Part shown: positions 31,448 to 39,795 of the stretch, piece by piece
Layout of the letters: each line of letters begins with the position of its first letter
Numbering within the stretch: position 1 is the stretch's first letter
NCBI RefSeq assembly: GCF_020166415.1
Contig: NZ_JAIQXV010000007.1
Location: 115,854-179,853 of the forward strand
Source of the DNA: Deinococcus multiflagellatus
GTDB lineage: Bacteria; Deinococcota; Deinococci; Deinococcales; Deinococcaceae
Length of the DNA: 64,000 nucleotides
Reading direction: 5' to 3'
Position numbers and translations under genes: made by a program
Notes under the pieces: generated by a model
The model's database searches: none
What the model saw: the letters and a program-made list of their open reading frames with translations, nothing else
What the model was told of the DNA's origin: nothing

Positions 31448-31867
31448 TCACGCACGCTCCTCGGCCTCGACGGCCAGCAGGTCAGAGAGGAAATAGGCAA
31501 CGACCACGCGGAAGCCAGCGGCCCGCAGACGGGCGTGGCAGGCCAGTTGGGCGTCGCTGGGCTTGCGGCCCGGCTGTTTGAGTTCGGCAAACCAGATGCG
31601 CCGGGGCGCGCGGTACAGCACGAGGTCTGGCCAGCCGGGCGTGACGTACACGGCGCTATTCCCGGCGCTGCCCTTCAGGGTCTCCTGCACATGCCAGCCG
31701 CGCAGAATCAGCTGCTCCACCGCGTCGGCCTGGAACAGGGCCTCTGAGGCGTAGCCGTTGCTGACACTGCGCGGCACACCCGCCCCCTTCGGGGCGGGCC
31801 GCTGCCCCACCTCGGGGAACAGGTGAGGGTGCCGGCGCTGGTACGCGTGCAGCTCGGCGGCCGACAT
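31448..31867 (-). CDS. VRR-NUC domain nuclease
   Basis: 139 residues from ATG at 31867, 2 nt after the preceding stop. The C-terminal two thirds is a VRR-NUC (PD-(D/E)XK-type) domain: an upstream acidic helix (ALFQADAVEQLILRG), GWPDLVL with the catalytic Asp, and WFAELKQPGRKPS with the Glu-x-Lys pair, then a helix and FRVVVAYF strand. Phages carry such small nucleases for recombination or Holliday-junction resolution, consistent with the early gene cluster. Confidence 0.88.
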   Translation of the reverse strand: MSAAELHAYQRRHPHLFPEVGQRPAPKGAGVPRSVSNGYASEALFQADAVEQLILRGWHVQETLKGSAGNSAVYVTPGWPDLVLYRAPRRIWFAELKQPGRKPSDAQLACHARLRAAGFRVVVAYFLSDLLAVEAEERA

Positions 31868-31869
31868 CT

Positions 31870-32247
31870 TCAGGGTTGCCCCCCTCGCGGCTGACTGGGA
31901 ATGACGCGCTTGGCCGGCGTGCGGCGCCACAGCCGCCACCAGGGGCGCACCACCACGTCGGTCACCCGGATGTGGTGCCAGTGCTCGGTGAGCGCCGAGG
32001 CGACATGCCGCGAGGCGTCCCACACCGGCATGCCCCTGTACACGCCGCACAGCACGCGCTGCTGGGCGTCATCGCCGTAGGGGAGCGTGACCGTGGTCCG
32101 CACGGGGTCAAACAGGCTGCAGTCCGTCACGCCCCCCGTGCAGCTCGCGTGCAGGAGGGCGGGCAGCGAGCGGCGCGTGGCGCAGTTATCGCGGTGCAGG
32201 CCGTGCCGCCGCCCGCAATAGGGGCAGGGGGTGGGGTCGCCGCTCAC
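31870..32247 (-). CDS. Hypothetical zinc-finger-like protein
   Basis: 125 residues. The N-terminus CPYCGRRHGLHRDNC offers a CxxC plus His/Cys ligand set for one zinc ion. The rest is soluble with a basic, Trp-rich end (RPWWRLWRRTPAKR). Its start overlaps the preceding stop as ATGA or GTGA, and the VRR-NUC gene follows after 2 nt, suggesting a partner for nucleic-acid processing. Function unknown. Confidence 0.72.
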   Translation of the reverse strand: MSGDPTPCPYCGRRHGLHRDNCATRRSLPALLHASCTGGVTDCSLFDPVRTTVTLPYGDDAQQRVLCGVYRGMPVWDASRHVASALTEHWHHIRVTDVVVRPWWRLWRRTPAKRVIPSQPRGGQP

Positions 32248-33545
32248 GCCGCACCGTCCTGGCCCTGCAACTCAGGGGGCATCATCACACGCACACGGTC
32301 GCCGTTGGTCCCCAGGTGGCCGGCCTGCTGGAGCGCGGCCACCACTTTGTCGGTGCGGCCCTGGCCCCAGTTCAGCCGGGCGGCCAACGTCCGGCGGCTG
32401 AGCCCGTCAGGCTCGCGGCGCAGGGCGTCAAACACACTGCGCTCCTCAAAGGTCAGTCGGGGCGGGATGGTGGGCAGGGCGTCGCCCTGGGCGGGGGCAG
32501 ATGCGTGCCCGGCCGCCCGGGGCAGCCCAAACCACTGCTCACCGCTGGGCAGCTGAGGCCCGGCCGAGACGGTGCCCTGCCGGTGCAGGGCCTGCAGGCT
32601 CGCCTGCACCTCGGCCAGGGGCGCCCCCACCTCCAGCGCCAACCGCTCGGCCGTGAACTCCTCCCCCTCGTGTGCCTGCAGGAAGGCCAGCAGGGCGGGG
32701 CCGGTGGAGGGGGTCATGTTGGCGATGAGGGCGGCTGCGCTGCCCGGGTCGCTGGCGGGCGCCTCGTCTTGGTCGGGTTCGGTCGGCTCGGGACTTGCCA
32801 ACTTCGCAACAGGCTCAGCAATGGACTCGACAACCGGCTCACCCACCCGGCGGTACTCGCTGGGGATGCCAATCACCCCGGTGTCCGGTACTCGTTCCAC
32901 CAGGACCGGCATGAGTTTGGGGAGCTGGGTGGCCACAGATTTTTCGGGCAACCCTAGGTGCTGCGAGATCTGGCGCACCGTGCAGATGCTGCCCGGCGGC
33001 AGCGCCTGGACCCAGGCCTCCACCCGCTGCCGGTTGCTGAGCCCAGGGCGATCCTCTTTGCCGTCCGCCTGCGGCGTGGCGGCCGTCTCTTCGGTCTCGA
33101 CGGCTGCTACTGGCGTTGTCGCCTGCGACGCCTCATTCACTGATGCGGGGGCGTGGTCTTCGTGTGCTGGCATTTCCGGAGTGCCCGATCCCTCTTCCGG
33201 CTGCGCCGGAGCGGCGGCAGCGGTCTCTTGAGCGGCTGGCGGGCTGGAGTCAGCCGGCGCCGGGGGGGTGTCCTCGGCGGTCGGCCAGGCAGACTCCTGG
33301 TGGCGCTGCTGCGCCTCGTCGGCGGCCAGCAGGCGGGCCACCTGCTGCTCCAGATCGGCCAGCAGTCGGGCGGCGCGTTCACCTTCGTCCACGGCATCCC
33401 AGGCCCGGTGTTGCTCCTCTTCCAGTGCGGCGATTTGGCGCCCCAACTCCTGGGCGCGGGTCCGGGCATCCAGGCCCAGGGCGCAGGCGCGCTCCAGGGC
33501 GGCAATGCGGACAGACAGGGGCTCGTCGTGCAGCAGACTGGTCAT
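32244..33545 (-). CDS. Multi-winged-helix DNA-binding protein, 433 aa
   Basis: ATG at 33545 with GAGG 8 nt upstream, 2 nt after the previous stop. A coiled coil occupies residues 15-80, followed by a low-complexity Ala/Pro/Glu linker. Three winged-helix-like units follow: around NRQRVEAWVQALPPGSICTVRQISQHLGLPEKSVATQ, around ALLAFLQAHEGEEFTAERLALEVGAPLAEVQASL, and around ERSVFDALRREPDGLSRRTLAARLNWGQGRTDKVVAAL. The architecture suggests a regulator or replication accessory protein; no family named. Confidence 0.72.
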   Translation of the reverse strand: MTSLLHDEPLSVRIAALERACALGLDARTRAQELGRQIAALEEEQHRAWDAVDEGERAARLLADLEQQVARLLAADEAQQRHQESAWPTAEDTPPAPADSSPPAAQETAAAAPAQPEEGSGTPEMPAHEDHAPASVNEASQATTPVAAVETEETAATPQADGKEDRPGLSNRQRVEAWVQALPPGSICTVRQISQHLGLPEKSVATQLPKLMPVLVERVPDTGVIGIPSEYRRVGEPVVESIAEPVAKLASPEPTEPDQDEAPASDPGSAAALIANMTPSTGPALLAFLQAHEGEEFTAERLALEVGAPLAEVQASLQALHRQGTVSAGPQLPSGEQWFGLPRAAGHASAPAQGDALPTIPPRLTFEERSVFDALRREPDGLSRRTLAARLNWGQGRTDKVVAALQQAGHLGTNGDRVRVMMPPELQGQDGAA

Positions 33546-33547
33546 GG

Positions 33548-33967
33548 TCAGCACCTCGGGGCCGGGCGGCCGTACAGGGCCATGTGCACGGCGTCGCGCG
33601 CACGGGCGGCGAACTCAGGGGTCAGGGCGTCAGGGCCGCCGCGCTCAAGGGCGAGGTGCAGCAGGTCCAGCACTTCTTCCTGCCAGGGGGCCAAGGGCTC
33701 TTGCAGCTCGGCCAGGGCGGCGTCAATCCGTCGGCCAACGTCAGGAATGGACGGTGCGGGTGGTGCCGACGCGCGGCGGGCCAGCTCGCGGTGCATGACT
33801 TCGCGGACCAGTTCAGCGATCTCGCCCGCCGCCGGGATGGGGCGGCCGTCAAACGTGATCACCGTGTGGTCGCCACCCGGGCGGGTGCGGTCCAGGCCGC
33901 GCATGAACTGGCGCCGCTGCTGGGCCTGCGCCGGCTTGCGGCCGGCTTGAGGGGTCTTCTTGCCCAT
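33548..33967 (-). CDS. Hypothetical early protein, 139 aa
   Basis: ATG with AAGGAG upstream. Basic N-terminus (MGKKTPQAGRKPAQAQQRR) then a helical body (EIAELVREVMHRELARRA, QEEVLDLLHLALERGG). No motif recognised. It precedes the winged-helix protein gene by 2 nt, so the two are probably made together. Confidence 0.7.
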   Translation of the reverse strand: MGKKTPQAGRKPAQAQQRRQFMRGLDRTRPGGDHTVITFDGRPIPAAGEIAELVREVMHRELARRASAPPAPSIPDVGRRIDAALAELQEPLAPWQEEVLDLLHLALERGGPDALTPEFAARARDAVHMALYGRPAPRC

Positions 33968-33998
33968 CAGCGTTCTCCTTCCAGGGGATGCGTGACTG

Positions 33999-34493
33999 TC
34001 ATACGGCCCTCGCCACGTCGGGGTCGGCCGGCACCTGATCGGCCAGGTGGTTCAGGCGGCGCCGGTAGTGCTGTTCGGTGGCCACCCATGCCCCGGCCAG
34101 GGCCACCTTCGGGAAGGGGTCCCGGCAGGTGGGCAGCCGGCCCGGATCTTCTTCCTCGCGCCACGCCCGCGCGCTGTAGATGCGGTGGCCGCCCACCATG
34201 CGGCTGGTCAGGCGAAACGCCCAGCCCGCGCGCTCCATCGCGTCCATGACCTCCTCCAGGGGCGGCACCTGGGCGGGGTCCAGTTCGGCCACGATGTGCA
34301 GCTGCACCCCTGGGCGGGGGGGCGGGGGCGCGACGAGGCCCAGCCACGTCTTGCGGAAGGCGCGCAGCCGGTCGTGTAGCAGGCCCAGCAGGTAGGCCTC
34401 GGCCGTGTTCAGGGGGCCGCGCTGGGCCTGCTCGGCCAGCTGCATGTACAGGTGGGCCTCACCCGTGCGGCGCTCCAGTCCGGCGGCGCTCAT
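33999..34493 (-). CDS. Hypothetical early protein, 164 aa
   Basis: ATG at 34493 overlaps the ASCH-protein stop as ATGA. Helical N-terminus (EAHLYMQLAEQAQRGPLNTAEAYLLGLLHDRLRAF) followed by an alpha/beta segment (VQLHIVAELDPAQVPPLEEVMDAME). No recognised family; part of the coupled early operon. Confidence 0.7.
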   Translation of the reverse strand: MSAAGLERRTGEAHLYMQLAEQAQRGPLNTAEAYLLGLLHDRLRAFRKTWLGLVAPPPPRPGVQLHIVAELDPAQVPPLEEVMDAMERAGWAFRLTSRMVGGHRIYSARAWREEEDPGRLPTCRDPFPKVALAGAWVATEQHYRRRLNHLADQVPADPDVARAV

Positions 34494-35098
34494 GCCCACC
34501 GCCCTTCGTCCGGCCCGCTTTCCCTGGCATCGGCGCACGAGGGGCAGAACAGCTCGCCGTCGTCGTCGTAGGCCGCGCAGCGGATGCACACCGGCTCACG
34601 GCAGCTCACGCACCGCTGGCGCGGGTCGGCCTGGGCGCCGCACTCGCACTGGTTGGCGAGCGCCGCCAGTCCGGCTTCCACCTTCTCCAACTCGGCGGCC
34701 TGCACGGTCCAGAAGCCCAGGCCCCCCGCCACCCACACCGGCTCGGGCAGCACGCGCACGTTGGCCAGCAGCAGGGCGGTGTCCCCGAAGTACCACGCCT
34801 CCTGCCCGGGTGGGCAGGGGTCGCCGGCGCGCAGCAGGCACTCGACACGCGCCACGCTCGTAATGGCCTTGTCGGCCGTGTCCTTGCGGCCGTACAGCAC
34901 GCCCGTGTGCCGCTGCACGTACAGCGCGCCCTGTTTGTCATAGGTGCCGCTGCTGTGCAGGGCCAGGTCCTCGCCCACCATGCGCTGGGCCTGGGCCATG
35001 AGGTGGGGGTGGTCGGTCCAGCGCGTGCGGTTTTCCGTGCGCTTGCCGTGCAGCTCAATCGCCGTGGTCCAGGGGCGGGACAGGGAGAGGGCCCTCAC
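34490..35098 (-). CDS. ASCH-domain protein with C-terminal zinc ribbon
   Basis: 202 residues from GTG at 35098 (GTGA overlap). The N-terminus RALSLSRPWTTAIELHGKRTENR is the ASCH-domain opening, a PUA-like beta-barrel that binds RNA or modified nucleosides; some ASCH proteins are amidohydrolases for N4-acetylcytidine or ribonucleases. The C-terminal 55 residues form cysteine pairs (CECG, CVSC, CIRC, CPSC) for one or two zinc ions. Such a pairing suggests nucleic-acid binding. ASCH with zinc ribbon is uncommon in size and arrangement. Confidence 0.8.
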   Translation of the reverse strand: MRALSLSRPWTTAIELHGKRTENRTRWTDHPHLMAQAQRMVGEDLALHSSGTYDKQGALYVQRHTGVLYGRKDTADKAITSVARVECLLRAGDPCPPGQEAWYFGDTALLLANVRVLPEPVWVAGGLGFWTVQAAELEKVEAGLAALANQCECGAQADPRQRCVSCREPVCIRCAAYDDDGELFCPSCADARESGPDEGRWA

Positions 35099-35589
35099 GG
35101 CGCCTCACCCCCCTTCATCTGCTGAATATCCAAGTCGTCCAGCACCGGCATCGCCCCGCGCACGGCGTCCCCGAGGGCGCCGGCCAGGGCCCCCAGCACG
35201 CCGCTGGCCTGATTGCGGTGTAGGTGGCTGGACGCCTCCACCCACTCACGGGCGTCGAGCACCTCGCCCAGCAGCCGTTTCAGCCTGTCCTCGCGCAGCA
35301 GCGGCGCGGGCTTGACGATGGCCTCAACGAGTTTGAAGCGGCGGCCCTGCGCCCAGTCCTCGCCCCGGAAATGCCGGTACACCTCCCACTCGAAAGGGTT
35401 GGTGGCGTGGCGTTTGGCATAGCAGCCGGGCTTGAGCATCTTCGCCACGTCCTGGGCCACGGTGTACTCGTCGTCGCCCACCATCGTGAATGGCGAGACC
35501 TGGGCGGATTGGGGCAGGAGCACCTGAAAACGGGGGCGCTTCGGCAGCGAAGTGTCGGTGGCAACGGCGGGGGTTTGTTGGTCGGACAT
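35095..35589 (-). CDS. Hypothetical early protein, 164 aa
   Basis: Begins MSDQQTPAVATDTSLP, then a compact region with strands and helices (FQVLLPQSAQVSPFTMVGDDEYTVAQDVAKMLKPGCY, WEVYRHFRGEDWAQGRRFKLVEAI), and a helical C-terminal part with small-residue helices (SGVLGALAGALGDAVRGAMP). No recognised family. Translationally coupled to the ASCH gene by GTGA. Confidence 0.7.
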   Translation of the reverse strand: MSDQQTPAVATDTSLPKRPRFQVLLPQSAQVSPFTMVGDDEYTVAQDVAKMLKPGCYAKRHATNPFEWEVYRHFRGEDWAQGRRFKLVEAIVKPAPLLREDRLKRLLGEVLDAREWVEASSHLHRNQASGVLGALAGALGDAVRGAMPVLDDLDIQQMKGGEAP

Positions 35590-35591
35590 GA

Positions 35592-36098
35592 TCAGGCTCC
35601 TTCGGGTTTCGGGTAGGTGGGCTTCACGCCCTTCGGTACGGGCACGCCCCAGATGTGGTCGTTGAAGCCGCCCGCCCGGGCGGGCCAGCGGTCGCGGTAG
35701 CTGTAGGCGGCCTTCCAGAGCGCCTGCACGGCGTCGTCAGGCACGGTGTCCTCGTCTTGGTCAAACGAGAGTTCGTCGTAGTCCACGGGGCAGCGGATGC
35801 ACAGGGCCATGACGACGCGCGCCCACTGCTGGCCGTACATCTGTTCCAGCAGGGCGAACACCAGGGTCTCAGCACCCCCCCAGTTCACGCGCAGGTGCAG
35901 CCCGCCCACCTGCACCCGGAACAGCAGGTCCTCGTCATGGCTGGACATTTCCGAATCCACAGTCAGGGCCACCGGGCCGGGGATGGTGAAGCGCAGGGCC
36001 GCGTCGGGCAGCCACTCACGCGCGTTCTCGCTTGGTGCCTGCACAGTGAATTCCTGCTCAACGGCGGCATTGACCTGCGTTTGGGTTGGGCGGCTCAC
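35592..36098 (-). CDS. Hypothetical early protein, 168 aa
   Basis: GTG start at 36098 overlaps the preceding stop as GTGA. The middle is beta-rich (LRFTIPGPVALTVDSEMSSHDEDLLFRVQVGGLHLRVNWGG) and followed by a helical segment and CIRCPVDYDELSFDQDED. No recognised domain or catalytic motif. Confidence 0.7.
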   Translation of the reverse strand: MSRPTQTQVNAAVEQEFTVQAPSENAREWLPDAALRFTIPGPVALTVDSEMSSHDEDLLFRVQVGGLHLRVNWGGAETLVFALLEQMYGQQWARVVMALCIRCPVDYDELSFDQDEDTVPDDAVQALWKAAYSYRDRWPARAGGFNDHIWGVPVPKGVKPTYPKPEGA

Positions 36099-36577
36099 GC
36101 GAGGCCCCCAAACAGGCTGGGCATGACGGCCGCCGCGCGGGGGGGCGGGCCCGTTTCCGCCGCCGCCGCTGCTGCCACCGGGGCCGGCAGGACCGGCGCC
36201 ACCTCGGCCGGCACCGGCTGCCACTCGCGCACCAGCCCGGCGCCACGCGGGCTGGCGGCCACCGCCACCGGGCGGCCGTCCAGGGTGACGTGGTGGGTCA
36301 CGGTGGCCCGGCCCAGCAGGGGGTGGACCAATTCGGCACCCACGTCGGGAACTGTGCCGCTGGCGGGCGTTTCCGACGTGCTGGACGCGGGGGCGGGGGT
36401 GGGCTTGTTTTGGCGCCCGGCCTGTTGCTGGGCCAGATAGTCGGCCAGGGGGTAGCGGCGCACCGTGCAGCCCTGGCGCTGCATCGTCTGCTCAAAGCTG
36501 GCGCCGAAACCCGCCTGCCAGTCCAGGGTGACGGCGTGCAGGAAGCCTCTGGGGTTGTGGGCGGTCAGTACGTCCAT
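36095..36577 (-). CDS. Hypothetical early protein, 160 aa
   Basis: ATG at 36577 with AAGGAG upstream, starting MDVLTAHNPRGFLHAVTLDWQAGFG. A central part (LGRATVTHHVTLDGRPVAVA) and a Pro/Ala-rich end. Begins a sub-block after the large ParB-like gene. Function unknown. Confidence 0.68.
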   Translation of the reverse strand: MDVLTAHNPRGFLHAVTLDWQAGFGASFEQTMQRQGCTVRRYPLADYLAQQQAGRQNKPTPAPASSTSETPASGTVPDVGAELVHPLLGRATVTHHVTLDGRPVAVAASPRGAGLVREWQPVPAEVAPVLPAPVAAAAAAETGPPPRAAAVMPSLFGGLA

Positions 36578-36634
36578 GTCGCTGCTCCTTGGGGGAGCGG
36601 AGGCCACCGCACCGGGTGGCCTCCGGTGCGGGGT

Positions 36635-38935
36635 TCAGTCGGCGGCGGTTGCGGGGGCGGCAGGGGTGGGCGGTGCGGGGAACTGCACCAGCCGGGGCAC
36701 GAAGCCCGCCGCGTGCAACTGATCAGCGTGCTCCAGGATCCGGGCGCGCATTTCCTTGAGGGTTCCGCAGTCTTCGACGAGCGCCCGGCCCAGCCCGGCC
36801 TCCTCAGCCAGCGCCACGAGGTCCTGGCGCGGGTACCGCTTCAGCCACTCGTCGGTCAACTTGAACGACTGCGCCAGATGCGCCGCAGCACCGGTCAGGC
36901 TGGCCAGCAGGGCGTATTCTGGTTTCGCCGCGTCCTTGTTGTTGTACTGGGACCAGTCGTAGGCGCTGCGGGCGATCAGGGTGTTCAGGTGCCCTAGCAG
37001 TTCCTCGTCGGTCATGGCGATCAGGCGTTCCAGCAGCCGCGCCGGATCCGGGCGAACCCCTGACACGCTCAGCGCCGCAATGTGGACGGACGTGCCGGAG
37101 GTGTATGGCGCCAGCAGTTGCCCCAGAGCCTCAGCACGCTCCTCCAGCGCCGGGATGGGCGCGTGCTCCCGGTTCACGCTGGTCAGGTTGACGCGGCCCA
37201 CGCCGCTGTCACTGCCGCCCAGCACCAGCCCCCACACGGCCATCGCCAGGGTCAGGTGGTTGTTGCCGAGGATGGTCGTCCGGGCGGCGGTGGCCCGCAT
37301 CTGGTGGGCGGCCAGATACGCGCTGTCAGGCATGGGCTTGACGGACTCCACCTTGCTTTTGCCCGTCTCGTCGGTGGTCACGCTTTTGCCCGGGCGCAGC
37401 AGCACCTGGTCGTGCTCATTCACCGCGCCGGTCTGTGGGCTGACGGTGATCACGTAGCCCCCACGGCCTGCCCCGGCGTGACCGTAGTACACGCGGCCGT
37501 ACCGGTCGAAGGAGCCGTCCGTCACGACGTGCACGAACTCCTGCTTGCCCTTCTGGCGCAATTTGTCCGCGCGGGCCTGCGCCCACTGGATCTGCAGGTT
37601 CAGCGCGGCGGCCTTGTCCTCAAAGTAGGGCTCGAAGGCGTCGAACAGGTCCCGCTTCACCTGCAGGCCGGACGTGTCCACGTCGAACCGGGCCTCAGTT
37701 ACCAGGAACTGGCCCTGCGTGAGGCGCTTGCTCAGCTCGGCGGCGGTGGCCCGGTTCCAGGCACGGGTGGCGTCCTGAGTCATGCTCAGCTGCAGGTCCT
37801 GGCCGGGTGCCCGGGCGATCACCATGGCGCACGCGAGGCTCAGCTCGCCCCGGTCCAGCAGCTCGCGCGGGGTGGTGTGCAGATTCTTGGCCACCAGAAT
37901 CCGGTCGGCCACCGGCTGCGCCGACTTGTATCCGAACATCGCCTGGATCTCTTCCACGCTGCGCCCGGCCTCGTTTAGGCGGTGCATGGCCTCGCACTCC
38001 TCCAGGGCCGTCATCTGGCGGCGGCGCATGTTTTCCGTCGCGGAGATGCTCAGGGCCTCGGCGTCGGTCAGTTCGCGGATGTTGACCAGCAGGGTCAGGC
38101 CCTGTTCGCCGCCTTCTGCACGCAGCAGCTGCGCGCGGCGGCGCGACTCCCCGGCCACGATCTCCACCACACCCTCGGCGTTCCAGCGGCCGGTGGCGTT
38201 TTCGATCTGGCCCTCCGCGCGTAGGCTGGCGGCCAGCTCCTCGATCGCGGCCGGGTCGTAGTGGTGGCGGACGTTGCAGCCGCTGCGGGCGGTCTGGTGC
38301 AGGGGCACCGCGTGCAGGCCCAGGGTGCCGGGCGCCAGATCTGTAGGGCTGATCAGGACCGGCGTGCCGGGCAACTCGGGGGCGGCGGCTGGCATCTCCC
38401 CGATCAGCTCGCCGGGCACAAGGTCGCGCAGGACCTTGGCGGCCAGCGTGCCGGGCAGCGCCACCAGCTGGAGGTCTCCGTAGGCGCCCGTGAAGTGCTG
38501 GGGCGGCCCAGATTCGACCGGCACCGCGATCAGGCAGGTGCCCATGCCGTCCCCCTGGAGGTGCTGTTCCAGAATGCCGTCCAGCCACACGCCTTCGGAT
38601 TCCTCAAAGCGCACGCGGCTGCCCACGGGGAAACTCTCGGCAGTTGGCGACACGACCGCCGCCGCAAAGGGCTGACCTTCGGTGCTGGCCGCCTCCAGCT
38701 GCGCCTCACTCACGGGGAAGGGCAGGTCGGTGTCGGCCGGCACGCCCTCGGCCGCCACGGGGGCAGCGGCAGCGGCCTTTTTGCCGCCCAGCGCCTTGCC
38801 GCGCTCGTGGCTGGCCTGCATCTTGGCGCGCGTCTGGGCCGCCATCGTCTTGAAATCCACCGGCTCGGCGGGCGCCTCGCTGCCCTTTTTGGTGCGGGTT
38901 TTCTTCGGGGTGGCGGCAGTGTCGGTTGCGGGCAT
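36635..38935 (-). CDS. Large ParB-family protein, 766 aa
   Basis: ATG at 38935 with GGAGGT upstream; a GTG at 38983, coupled as GTGA, would add 16 low-complexity residues. After a basic N-terminal tail and an SH3-like module (VGSRVRFEESEGVWLDGILEQH), a ParB domain is seen: RHHYDPAAIEELAASLRAEGQIENA, VVEIVAGESRRRAQLLRAE, and LSISATENMRRRQMTALEECEAMHRL with the ParB helix-turn-helix region (SVEEIQAMFGYKSAQPVADRI). The ~350-residue C-terminal part is unassigned. ParB-like phage proteins of this size may bind or nick DNA; partition is not implied, since no ParA is near. Confidence 0.82.
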   Translation of the reverse strand: MPATDTAATPKKTRTKKGSEAPAEPVDFKTMAAQTRAKMQASHERGKALGGKKAAAAAPVAAEGVPADTDLPFPVSEAQLEAASTEGQPFAAAVVSPTAESFPVGSRVRFEESEGVWLDGILEQHLQGDGMGTCLIAVPVESGPPQHFTGAYGDLQLVALPGTLAAKVLRDLVPGELIGEMPAAAPELPGTPVLISPTDLAPGTLGLHAVPLHQTARSGCNVRHHYDPAAIEELAASLRAEGQIENATGRWNAEGVVEIVAGESRRRAQLLRAEGGEQGLTLLVNIRELTDAEALSISATENMRRRQMTALEECEAMHRLNEAGRSVEEIQAMFGYKSAQPVADRILVAKNLHTTPRELLDRGELSLACAMVIARAPGQDLQLSMTQDATRAWNRATAAELSKRLTQGQFLVTEARFDVDTSGLQVKRDLFDAFEPYFEDKAAALNLQIQWAQARADKLRQKGKQEFVHVVTDGSFDRYGRVYYGHAGAGRGGYVITVSPQTGAVNEHDQVLLRPGKSVTTDETGKSKVESVKPMPDSAYLAAHQMRATAARTTILGNNHLTLAMAVWGLVLGGSDSGVGRVNLTSVNREHAPIPALEERAEALGQLLAPYTSGTSVHIAALSVSGVRPDPARLLERLIAMTDEELLGHLNTLIARSAYDWSQYNNKDAAKPEYALLASLTGAAAHLAQSFKLTDEWLKRYPRQDLVALAEEAGLGRALVEDCGTLKEMRARILEHADQLHAAGFVPRLVQFPAPPTPAAPATAAD

Positions 38936-38979
38936 AGAAACCTCCGGGGCGGGGGAGAGGGTGGGCGACTTGGTAGGGG

Positions 38980-39795
38980 TCACGACGGACCGCCGAACAA
39001 GGGGCCGAATTCAGCCCCGAAGGGGGCGGGCTTTGCGTCCACCACGGGGGCTGGCGCGGCCGGGGGCGGGGGTGCGGGTTCAGGGGCGGGCGCGGCGATC
39101 AGGGACCGCACGGCGTCCAGCAGGCGGCGGGCGCGGGCCTCGTCCTCGGACATGCCGTAGGGGCGGGCCATGCTCCAGAACAAGTTCGGCCACGCCCAGC
39201 GGGTTTCCCGCGTGATCGTGTTGCCGCAGACGACGGTGGCGGGGATGCCCCACAGCGTGAGGTTGATGTAGGTGGCGTAGCAGCTGGTGTCGCTGATGTC
39301 CTGGGCCACCCAGCGCGTGTGCAGCGGGCTCACGCCCCCGTCCACGAGGACGTGGCTGAACGCCAGAATCATGCCGCCGCTGCCACAGGCGGGCTCATTG
39401 CACGCCAGGATCTTGCCCGGCTCGATCAGGTCGCGCACGTCGCCCGCCGTCATCTTCGCCATGGCGTAGCTCAGGGCGTAGGGCGTGAAAAACTCGCCGC
39501 GCGCCTGTTTGTCGAGCTGGTGGGCGATCTCCATGTACACCGGGCCCAGCAGGTCCACAAACGGGTGGGCCTCCATGTCCAGGCGCAGCTGCGCGAAGGC
39601 GTGAGCGATGGTTTCCAGGTCCTGGCGGTGCAGGCCCTTGATGGTGTCGAGGTACAGGGCCTCCTGCTGGCCCGCCGTCAGGGCGCAGGCCCCAGCCGTC
39701 ACCAAAATCCGGAAGGCTTCGCTGACGCGCAGGCGGGTGACCTGCTGCAGCACTTTGGCAAACGGCAGTTTGAGCGGATCTCCAATGTGGCTCAC
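38980..39795 (-). CDS. N6-adenine methylase-like protein lacking the catalytic NPPY motif
   Basis: 271 residues. The HsdM-type N-terminus (GEFFTPYALSYAMAKM, about residue 102) and the SAM-binding motif ILACNEPACGSGGMILAF (about 130-147) followed by VAQDISDTSC are clear. The expected NPP(Y/F) catalytic motif after the next strand is not present; in its place stands RETRWAWPNLFWSM, and the protein then ends in a Pro/Ala-rich tail. It may bind SAM or DNA without methylating, or use a divergent motif. Coupled to the ParB-like gene. Confidence 0.78.
   Translation of the reverse strand: MSHIGDPLKLPFAKVLQQVTRLRVSEAFRILVTAGACALTAGQQEALYLDTIKGLHRQDLETIAHAFAQLRLDMEAHPFVDLLGPVYMEIAHQLDKQARGEFFTPYALSYAMAKMTAGDVRDLIEPGKILACNEPACGSGGMILAFSHVLVDGGVSPLHTRWVAQDISDTSCYATYINLTLWGIPATVVCGNTITRETRWAWPNLFWSMARPYGMSEDEARARRLLDAVRSLIAAPAPEPAPPPPAAPAPVVDAKPAPFGAEFGPLFGGPS

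Noticed and set aside
30939..31451. Leftward open frame opposite 30979-31446
   Set aside because: Ser/Arg/Thr/Pro-rich and not protein-like; the rightward frame has better codon use and a promoter box.
36635..38935. Plasmid-like partition system for the phage
   Set aside because: ParB-like fold only; no ParA ATPase or centromere-like repeat array nearby, and the integrase indicates chromosomal integration.
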